From JAIQFL01 sp035295745 (GTDB taxonomy: Bacteria; Acidobacteriota; Terriglobia; Bryobacterales; Bryobacteraceae), in NCBI GenBank assembly GCA_035295745.1, contig DATGIL010000040.1, positions 1 through 29,800 of the forward strand: DNA of 29,800 nucleotides, in the 5' to 3' direction. Made by a program: the position numbers and the translations under genes. The notes beneath the pieces are model-generated. The model ran no database searches and had not been told where the DNA came from. It saw nothing but the letters and a program-made list of their open reading frames with translations. Positions 23,896 through 29,800 of this stretch are shown here, in pieces (position 1 is the first letter of the stretch; each line of letters starts with the position of its first letter).

Positions 23896-24777
23896 GTGCA
23901 CCAAGCGAAATTCCGCATCGGCCTGATCCAGATGGCGTGCGGCATCGACCCCAACGAAAATCTGGCCAAAGCCGAATGGCGCATTCGGGAAGCCGCCGGA
24001 AAAGGCGCGCAGATCATCTGCGTGCAGGAGTTGTTTCGATCGCAGTATTTTTGCCAGCGCGAAGACCCGGATCTCTTCGATCTTGCGGAGCCGGTTCCCG
24101 GTCCGACCAGCCAGCGTTTCACCCGCCTGGCGGCGGAGTTGTCGGTAGTGATTATCGGCTCGGTCTTTGAGCGCCGTACCGCCGGCGTCTATCACAACAC
24201 CGCATTGGTCATCGACGCCGACGGGTCGATGCTGGGTACTTATCGCAAGATGCATATCCCGGACGACCCTTTGTATTTCGAGAAGTACTACTTCACTCCT
24301 GGAGATCTGGGCTTCCGTGCCTTCGATACGCGCTACGCGAAGATCGCGCCTTTGGTCTGCTGGGACCAGTGGTATCCCGAAGGCGCGCGAATCGCGGCGC
24401 TCTCGGGCGCCCAAGTCCTGTTCTACCCGACCGCCATCGGCTGGCACCCTGCCGAAAAGGCGCAGTACGGAGCGGCGCAGCATGACGCCTGGCGCACCAT
24501 CCAGCGGTCGCACGCCATTGCCAATGGCCTGTACGTAGCGGCGGTGAATCGCGTGGGCTTCGAAGGCACTCCCGACCGCGGGCTGGAATTCTGGGGCGGA
24601 TCGTTCGTTGCCGACCCGTTCGGGCAGGTGCTCGCGGAAGGCAGTCACCAACAGGAAGAGATCCTGATCGTTGAATGCGACCCGCGCCGCATCGAAGAGG
24701 TCCGGCGCAACTGGCCGTTTCTGCGCGACCGCCGAATTGACGCCTACTCTCCGATCGTGCAGCGGGTGATTGATTGA
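23896..24777 (+). CDS. aguB: N-carbamoylputrescine amidase
   Basis: The 293-residue protein is a carbon-nitrogen hydrolase (nitrilase superfamily) with catalytic triad E45 (IICVQELFRSQYF), K118 (YRKMHIPDDPLYFEKYYF) and C155 (PLVCWDQWYPEGARI). The DDPLYFEKYYFTPGDLGF segment and FYPTAIGWHP are typical of AguB rather than other amidases. It hydrolyses N-carbamoylputrescine to putrescine, CO2 and ammonia. The GTG start reads MHQAKFRIGLIQMACG. The next gene, agmatine deiminase, overlaps by four bases (TTGA) and makes its substrate, so both steps of the agmatine-to-putrescine route are co-translated. No arginine decarboxylase gene lies in the window. Confidence 0.93.
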   Translation: MHQAKFRIGLIQMACGIDPNENLAKAEWRIREAAGKGAQIICVQELFRSQYFCQREDPDLFDLAEPVPGPTSQRFTRLAAELSVVIIGSVFERRTAGVYHNTALVIDADGSMLGTYRKMHIPDDPLYFEKYYFTPGDLGFRAFDTRYAKIAPLVCWDQWYPEGARIAALSGAQVLFYPTAIGWHPAEKAQYGAAQHDAWRTIQRSHAIANGLYVAAVNRVGFEGTPDRGLEFWGGSFVADPFGQVLAEGSHQQEEILIVECDPRRIEEVRRNWPFLRDRRIDAYSPIVQRVID

Positions 24778-25793
24778 AGCCCGGACCGCCGCGCGGCCTG
24801 AAGATGCCTGCTGAGTGGGAGCCGCACGAGGCGACCTGGATCGCCTGGCCGCACAATCGAGAGGATTGGCCGGGCCGTTTCGCGCCAGTCCCGTGGGTCT
24901 ACGGAGAGATCGTTCGCAAACTGAGTGCCGTCGAGCGCGTACGGATTCTGGTCGCCGATCATTCGGAGGAAATGCAGGCCCGCCGAGTGCTCAAGAAGGT
25001 CGGCGCGGCGATGGACGCAGTCGACTTCTTTCCCTGCCCGACGAATCGGGTCTGGACTCGGGACTACGGCCCGATCTTCGTGCGCGATTCCCACGGCGGA
25101 GTCGCCATGACCGGCTGGCGCTTCAATGCCTGGGCCAAGTACGACGACTGGCAGCTGGATGCGCGTGTGCCCGCATGGATCTCGAAACGGCTGAAGCTTC
25201 CGCTGTGGACAGCGCCCATGGTGCTCGAAGGCGGCAGTATCGATGTGAATGGTGCGGGCCTGCTGTTGACTACCGAAGAGTGTCTGCTCAGTCCTGTGCA
25301 GGCGCGCAATCCCGGAATGACTCGGCGGCAGATTGAGCAGATGTTCCAACGCTATCTGGGAATCAGTCGCGTCATCTGGTTGCATTGCGGAATCACCGGC
25401 GACGACACCCACGGGCACATCGACGACATCGCGCGCTTCGTCGCCCCAGACACGGTGGTGCTCGCCTCGGAATCCGACCGCTCGGATCCGAACTACGAGC
25501 CGTTACGAGAGAATACCGGGATCCTGGTGTCTGCCGGCCTCAAGGTGGTCAAAGTACCGATGCCCACCCCGCTCATCTTCGCTGGCCAGCGACTGCCAGC
25601 CAGCTATGCCAATTTCTATATCGCGAATGGGCTTGTATTGGTGCCCACCTTTAACGATCCGAACGACCGGATCGCTCTCAACACGCTGGCGCGTGTGTTT
25701 CCCGATCGAAAAGTAACCGGCATCAATTGCACTGACTTAATTCTGGGATTGGGCGCGCTGCACTGCATGACGCAACAGCAGCCATCGGTTTAG
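24774..25793 (+). CDS. aguA: Agmatine deiminase
   Basis: The TTG start at 24774 overlaps the aguB stop and retains the conserved segment just before MPAEWEPHEATWIAWPHN; ATG 24804 is the alternative. The product is 339 residues, a penta-beta/alpha-propeller guanidine-modifying enzyme. Key motifs are VWTRDYGPIFV, VLEGGSIDVNG, H213-G-H-I-D-D218 (THGHIDDIARF) and the catalytic Cys C331 in GALHCMTQQQP. It converts agmatine to N-carbamoylputrescine and ammonia. AguA and AguB are both needed for this putrescine pathway and sit here as a two-gene operon. Confidence 0.93.
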   Translation: MKPGPPRGLKMPAEWEPHEATWIAWPHNREDWPGRFAPVPWVYGEIVRKLSAVERVRILVADHSEEMQARRVLKKVGAAMDAVDFFPCPTNRVWTRDYGPIFVRDSHGGVAMTGWRFNAWAKYDDWQLDARVPAWISKRLKLPLWTAPMVLEGGSIDVNGAGLLLTTEECLLSPVQARNPGMTRRQIEQMFQRYLGISRVIWLHCGITGDDTHGHIDDIARFVAPDTVVLASESDRSDPNYEPLRENTGILVSAGLKVVKVPMPTPLIFAGQRLPASYANFYIANGLVLVPTFNDPNDRIALNTLARVFPDRKVTGINCTDLILGLGALHCMTQQQPSV

Positions 25794-25912
25794 CCAGAGA
25801 GGTAGTCGCAGAGACGCTTCTTCGTCACAGCTCTTCGCAGTCGACGATTTTGCCGAGGTCAATGAAGCGTTGAAAACCCATTCGTCCCAAAGACTCCGCG
25901 CACTCCCGAAAA

Positions 25913-25934
25913 GCGTCGACATGAGTGTCGACGC
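25913..25934. terminator. Hairpin between convergent aguA and propeller gene
   Basis: GCGTCGACA (25913-25921) and TGTCGACGC (25926-25934) form a perfect 9-bp stem with a TGAG loop, 120 bases after the aguA stop and 33 bases beyond the stop of the convergent propeller gene. There is no T-run on either strand, so a bidirectional transcript end or 3' stabiliser is plausible, but intrinsic termination is unproven. Between 25794 and 25966 no intact gene is visible. Confidence 0.4.
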
Positions 25935-25966
25935 GGCATACAGGAGTGTACGCGCCACGAAACCAT

Positions 25967-28201
25967 TTACCTCACGCTAACCGTCACCGAATTACTCGCT
26001 GCGCCGCCCACCGCAATCTGCAGCGGATAGTCCCCCGGAGACAATTGCGGGACCGTCATGTTCACCTGATACAATCCCGCATATCCGGGCGCCAGTCCCG
26101 CGAAGGCGATCGCGGCGGACTGCCCTCCAATAGTCGCTGTCACCTTCGCCACCACTACCGAGAGCGGACCTGCCGGCGCGCCCGTCGCCACCGCCGGACT
26201 CACCGGCCCTAGTCCTGTCGCAAACACAACCACCAACGAACCCGCGGGGGCCGGATGATCCGTGCCGTTGATCGATCCATCCGGATTTACCGCAGCCACC
26301 CTTCCTGGCCCAATCTGAAAAATTCCGGGAGCCGCGCTGCTCAGCGGCACCATCGCCGAGCCCGCCGGCGTACCGCCCACCATCACACTCACTGCCGCAT
26401 TCCCCGATACCTCGAAGGGAATCTGCACGTTCAGTTGCGCCGGCCCCGCATAGAAGATCGGAGCCGCCACGCCATTCACCGTCGCAGACGCTCCGCCCAG
26501 CGTCACCGGAACGGGAAACGTGGTTGCGCTCGCAGTGGACTGCGCCAACCCGCTGCCATAAATCGATGCAATCGAACCCGGCGCAATTGCGCTCGTCGAT
26601 CCACTGGCCGCATTGGTCACGGCGATAGGCGCGCCCCCAAGCAAACCGTATACGACGAGCGCAGCCTGCGTTCCGGCATACACTTTCCCGTTCGCCACCA
26701 TCGGAACCGAAAACTTCACCGTCGGGCCCAGTGCGTCGCGGCTCTGATTCTGATTGCTGTTGTACAACTCCGTCCCCAAATTTGCCGCGTCGTAGGCATG
26801 CAGAATGCCTGAGTTGTCCATTGCCCAAACAATCCCGCCAGAGGAGCCGTTGGCGGAAATCGTCGGAACGCACCCAGGCGATCCAAAACGCGCTGCAGAT
26901 TGCGACGATGGACTGGTCGACATCTGCGCGCCCGAAATCGTAAACGCCTTCAGCGTGTCGTTTGAACCACAGAAGTAAATCGTGTGGTTGTAGTAGGCGG
27001 GGTTCCCAAACAGCCCGCCAATCGCCCCCTGCAGCGATTGCACAATCTGGCTGTCCGAGCCAGCCTGGATCTTGCCGAGATTGTCGCGATCCAACAGGTA
27101 GACCCGCCCCTCCTTACCCGCGCCGGTCATCAGGTGGGGATGCTGGCTCGAACCCGCTTCATCGGGCAACAGAGCCACACCCGCCGATCCCACGTCCAAG
27201 TCCGCCTGGTTCAGACTTGCGTAATTGTATGGAGTAAAGTAGTCTGCCAACGCCAGGCCATTGCTGCTCGAGAGCTTCAAGTAGCTCTCTCCCACGTCGG
27301 CCCCATTGCCTCCGGAATCGAACGTGCCGTTACCTCCCACCACGTAGATATTTCCGGCCGAATCCACCGCCGGCGCGGCGCCGCCACTCCAGAACGAGGC
27401 CTGGTTGCCATTGGGCGTGTTGTTGTAGACTGCCGTCTGCGCGAGTGTCTTGGCATCGTACCCGATCAGCCATCCGTGATACCGGCCGATATCGCAGTGC
27501 GAGGCCCAGGCGGTGTACACCGTGCCATTCCATAACAGCAGCCCGGCGCGCTGCTTGTAGCTCTTCGCCTGGAATACCACGGTATTGCTTCCGTCCCCCG
27601 ATCCCGGTACAGAAGCCTGGATCACTACTGGACTTCCCGATTTTTCCGCGCCGCTCGTCACATCCAAAGCGTGCAATCGATGGACGTAATTCACCGTGGA
27701 GCCGGACGACTCCTTGGTCATCGCCACCACGTAAATCGTGCCGCTCGACGCGTCGATTACGGGCGTGCTCGTGATGCCCAACTCGGGAGTGATCTGCCCG
27801 CATCCGGTATCCGACGCCGGAACGTTGGTCACGCCCGCGCCGGGATTCAGGAAGTTCACTTGCCACAACGGCGCGCTATTCGATCCGCCATTACTGTCTG
27901 CATCGAATGCGTACACCGAATCGTTCTCGGTGGCCACAAAGACGACGTTGTGCACTCCTTTTTGCGGGATGTTGACGCCCGAAAGGTACAGGGGCTGTCC
28001 GTAAATGTAGCCGTCCACCCCGTACGAAAAGAGCTTACCGAACTGACTCGTGGTGACATTCGCGCTGGTTAGGGCCGATTCATTCAGATTCGCCCCAGCA
28101 CGGGATACATCATATTGATAGGTGAGTACGTTCACCTGGGCGCACACCGGCAGACACATGACCCAAAGGCCGACTGCCATCGAAACGCGGTAAGACCCCA
28201 C
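25967..28201 (-). CDS. Secreted PQQ-like beta-propeller with Solibacter-type C-terminal domain
   Basis: The frame extends further upstream, but GTG 28201, behind GAAGGGA, gives the best signal peptide (MGSYRVSMAVGLWVMCLPVC, then AQ) and 744 residues. The first ~525 are PQQ-like/YVTN-type propeller blades: YGQPLYLSGVNI, VVFVATENDSVYAFDADSN, ELGITSTPVIDASSGTIYVV, HRLHALDVTSG, PAVDSAGNIYVVGGNGTFDS, PHLMTGAGKEGRVYLLDRDN. Residues ~526-744 match the TIGR03437-type domain (SIASIYGSGLA, ATVNGVAAPIFYAGPAQLNV, LVVVFATGLGPVSPAVATGA), the same module as in the NHL protein. No PQQ ligand set is evident, so a binding role is likelier than a quinoprotein dehydrogenase. No operon partner is visible. Confidence 0.85.
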   Translation of the reverse strand: MGSYRVSMAVGLWVMCLPVCAQVNVLTYQYDVSRAGANLNESALTSANVTTSQFGKLFSYGVDGYIYGQPLYLSGVNIPQKGVHNVVFVATENDSVYAFDADSNGGSNSAPLWQVNFLNPGAGVTNVPASDTGCGQITPELGITSTPVIDASSGTIYVVAMTKESSGSTVNYVHRLHALDVTSGAEKSGSPVVIQASVPGSGDGSNTVVFQAKSYKQRAGLLLWNGTVYTAWASHCDIGRYHGWLIGYDAKTLAQTAVYNNTPNGNQASFWSGGAAPAVDSAGNIYVVGGNGTFDSGGNGADVGESYLKLSSSNGLALADYFTPYNYASLNQADLDVGSAGVALLPDEAGSSQHPHLMTGAGKEGRVYLLDRDNLGKIQAGSDSQIVQSLQGAIGGLFGNPAYYNHTIYFCGSNDTLKAFTISGAQMSTSPSSQSAARFGSPGCVPTISANGSSGGIVWAMDNSGILHAYDAANLGTELYNSNQNQSRDALGPTVKFSVPMVANGKVYAGTQAALVVYGLLGGAPIAVTNAASGSTSAIAPGSIASIYGSGLAQSTASATTFPVPVTLGGASATVNGVAAPIFYAGPAQLNVQIPFEVSGNAAVSVMVGGTPAGSAMVPLSSAAPGIFQIGPGRVAAVNPDGSINGTDHPAPAGSLVVVFATGLGPVSPAVATGAPAGPLSVVVAKVTATIGGQSAAIAFAGLAPGYAGLYQVNMTVPQLSPGDYPLQIAVGGAASNSVTVSVR

Positions 28202-28303
28202 AAGCGTCCCTTCTGCCCCGATCCTAGCAAAAGAATCGTTAAGGAACTGTATTCCGTCGCCCATTCCCGCGCGCCCGGGTCGCTTTGCTACGATCGAGTC
28301 ACA

Positions 28304-28894
28304 ATGATCCGCATCCTCTGCCTCATGGCCCTTGCCTGCGGCGCTCTCGCCTTCCAGGACAGTGCCTCCGCACAGGATCGTGAAAAGGATGTCTACAGGA
28401 TCTATTCGCTTCTCATGACCAATCCGCAGACCAGCCACGGCCCCGACAACAATCCTCGGTTTCTGATCGCGGTCACCACCCGCTCCCCACTGCCCGGGGA
28501 GCCCTGTGTACGCCCCAGAGAACGCGAGGCCGAATTTCAGGAGGTGCTCGCGGATTTCCAGGCGCGCAAGGCGACGGCTCGCACGCTCCAGCGCCAACTC
28601 ATGATTTCGAAACCGTATGTGCTGCTCTCCGAAGATCAGGTGAACGCCTTCCGCAATAAACAAAACGTACCCGAGTTCCAAGGCGTCACCGACGTGTTCA
28701 CGCTCGGGGACGTCTACTTCAGCAAGAATGGCAGACTCGCCCTGACTGGCATCTCCTCATGGTGCGGCGGTCTGTGCGCATTGGAACTGTGGAAGGTTCT
28801 GACGAAGCTGCCTTCCGGCGAGTGGCAGGAATTGCCATGGGTCACGTGCACCTCGATCGCCGGCCTTCTCCCGAGCGTCGATGCCAGGTCTTGA
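28304..28894 (+). CDS. Secreted hypothetical protein with WCGGLC motif
   Basis: I choose ATG 28304, which opens a signal peptide (MIRILCLMALACGALAFQDS, then ASAQ), over a longer frame running into the divergent propeller gene. The product is 196 residues. The C-terminal third has a recognisable pattern of uncharacterised secreted proteins: VYFSKNGRLALTGISSWCGG, LCALELWKVL, then SGEWQELPWVTC. The WCGGLC pair could form a disulfide. The middle is charged and helical (REREAEFQEVLADFQARKA). TACGAT at 28288-28293 lies ten bases before the ATG with no Shine-Dalgarno sequence. No function can be given. Confidence 0.65.
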   Translation: MIRILCLMALACGALAFQDSASAQDREKDVYRIYSLLMTNPQTSHGPDNNPRFLIAVTTRSPLPGEPCVRPREREAEFQEVLADFQARKATARTLQRQLMISKPYVLLSEDQVNAFRNKQNVPEFQGVTDVFTLGDVYFSKNGRLALTGISSWCGGLCALELWKVLTKLPSGEWQELPWVTCTSIAGLLPSVDARS

Positions 28895-29080
28895 AAATCG
28901 GCCATCGGCGATTTAAGTCAAATTCCAGAACAGGCGCGTACAATCGGGATCCCCAGCCGGTCGTCCTGAAATGAACGGGAGCACTTTCAGCTCATTGGTG
29001 GCGCCGTATCTTTGTAGAAGGCGATCGGGGCTCCAGGCGGTTTTCAGGATCCATAAAGAGCCGGTGAAGGACTTTACAGA

Positions 29081-29660
29081 CTATTTGTCTCTCCAGACAG
29101 GATTTACGAACGCCCCGTTGGAGGCGACGTCCCATACGGAGAGGCGCGCCCACTTCCAGTTGGCGGCGTCCACGTCTGTCTCAAAGACAAAGTCGCCAAA
29201 CGAGTGTGTAGAGAGCAACTGGAATGCCCGACGATGGGCCTCCGAGCCGTCGCCCCACGAGACCAGCACCTGCTCCAGGGGAAAGGTGTGCCGGATATGG
29301 GCGCGAACCCGGATCTGGCCCCACGATCCGGCTGTCAAACTCACCTCCGGCAGCAGCACCTCGCCTGTGCTCACGAAGAATTCGCCGCGCCGCATCGCGT
29401 CGAGCAGACTGGCATACCGATCGAAAGTGGGCACCGACGGCAGCTTCACGTAATTGACGTTCATGTGGGCGTAGAGTTCGTGTGTGCTGTCGATCTGGAA
29501 GACGTCCACTTCTCCCATCAGTTGCTTTCGCTGTCCCCAGTTGTTCACATCGTCGAGGAGTTTGAAGGCGCGCTCGCCCAGCCATGGCATGGAAAGGTCG
29601 GAGGGCAGAGCTTTCCAGCCTGCGCCGAACCAGTGGTCGTCCTGGAAATATGGTGTGTCC
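29081..29660 (-). pseudogene. CehA/McbA-like metallohydrolase, C-terminal part, interrupted by an IS element
   Basis: The minus-strand frame ending at 29081 is intact back through MPWLGERAFKLLDDVNNWGQ and further upstream through YFQDDHWFGAGWKALPSDLS to about 29660, where it runs into a stop next to the IS200-type left end. The C-terminal half (HMNVNYVKLPSVPTFDRYAS, LLDAMRRGEFFVSTGEVLLP, then EVSLTAGSWGQ) resembles the end of CehA/McbA-type PHP metallohydrolases: a 'DA.R.GRFFV.TGEVL' segment and then a beta-sandwich tail. The metal-binding N-terminal part is not in the window. Truncation by insertion is the simplest reading; the 5' part may lie on the other side of the element. Confidence 0.5.
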
Positions 29661-29670
29661 CTAATTCAAC

Positions 29671-29800
29671 AAGGGAGTTCCCCCGGCTTTGCCGGGGAGG
29701 CAGTAGAAGTTTGACAAATCCGGGAGTCCATCGTGGAAACTCCAAACGTGAGCCGCCAAGCGCACGAAAGGAGATTTCACACGATGGACGACTACGAGAG
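29671..29800 (+). mobile_element. IS200/IS605-family insertion sequence, left end (continues past window)
   Basis: The sequence from about 29671 begins AAGGGAGTTCCCCCGGCTTT, with a hairpin of CCCCGGC (29681-29687) and GCCGGGG (29691-29697) around a TTT loop. IS200/IS605 elements carry such subterminal hairpins, recognised by the single-strand transposase TnpA. AAGGAG (29768-29773) precedes the transposase start at 29784. The exact left boundary is unresolved; it lies between 29650 and 29671, next to GGTGTGTCCCTAATT. No terminal inverted repeats are expected in this family. Confidence 0.7.
29784..29800 (+). CDS. tnpA: IS200-type transposase TnpA, first codons only
   Basis: ATG GAC GAC TAC GAG gives MDDYE, the start I recall for IS200-type TnpA proteins (MDDYESLSHTKW). 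It lies ten bases after AAGGAG and about 85 bases after the left-end hairpin. The gene runs off the window, so the identification rests on the left-end structure plus five codons. TnpA is a Y1 (HUH) transposase that moves single-stranded DNA. Confidence 0.6.

Noticed and set aside
28895..28914. AAATCG/CGATTT inverted repeat after the WCGGLC gene
   Set aside because: Only a 6-bp AT-rich stem with an 8-base loop and no clear T-run, too weak to call a terminator.
28971..29453. Long plus-strand frame opposite the metallohydrolase fragment
   Set aside because: Its second half is the antisense of a coherent minus-strand protein, and the composition (Ser/Arg/Thr-rich) is typical of a shadow frame.

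Overview
The window is GC-rich bacterial chromosome, most likely from an Acidobacteriota member of the Solibacter/Bryobacter type. I infer this from the company of families: DUF1800 + DUF1501 secreted proteins, NHL and PQQ-like propellers that both end in the Solibacter-type C-terminal domain (TIGR03437 type), a PEP-CTERM protein, an SBBP-repeat fragment, and WD40/PPC proteins. No rRNA, tRNA or CRISPR array was seen.

Layout. (1) 1-3000 is a worn accessory zone: the 3' end of an SBBP-repeat gene, a frameshifted membrane-anchored hypothetical gene, a TnsA-like transposon endonuclease gene broken by two single-base frameshifts, its intact DUF6788 partner with a perfect palindrome just upstream, and four direct copies of a motif resembling an IS21-type transposon end. 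(2) 3000-9230 holds a secreted WD40 propeller overlapping a large PPC-domain protein, a small secreted cysteine protein, then an MbfA-type ferritin/VIT1 iron exporter translationally coupled to a 2-oxoglutarate/Fe(II) oxygenase, followed by a regulator with a LexA-like winged helix. (3) 13120-9266 (minus strand) is a compact housekeeping operon: scpA, scpB, rluB, a CoA-binding protein and a nucleoside 2-deoxyribosyltransferase-like protein. (4) 13.35-18.5 kb holds a WbpM/CapD-type nucleotide-sugar dehydratase and the convergent DUF1800-DUF1501 pair. (5) 18.5-23.1 kb has a 530-base intergenic region rich in nested inverted repeats, a PilZ protein, a PEP-CTERM protein and a 934-residue NHL propeller. 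(6) 23.2-28.9 kb has a HAD phosphatase, the putrescine pair aguB-aguA, a PQQ-like propeller and a small secreted protein. (7) The right edge is the C-terminal part of a CehA/McbA-like metallohydrolase gene cut off next to the left end of an IS200/IS605 element, whose transposase starts at 29784.

How it fits together: the core parts (chromosome segregation, rRNA modification, polyamine synthesis, sugar nucleotide chemistry) look intact, with tight start/stop overlaps. Secreted and envelope propeller proteins fill much of the rest. Mobile-element debris sits at both ends. Several genes have a -10-like hexamer 6 to 10 bases before the start codon and no Shine-Dalgarno sequence, which suggests frequent leaderless transcripts. 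The best candidates for something undescribed are the MbfA-oxygenase pair with its neighbouring regulator, the structured intergenic region near 18.7 kb, and the DUF6788-TnsA module.
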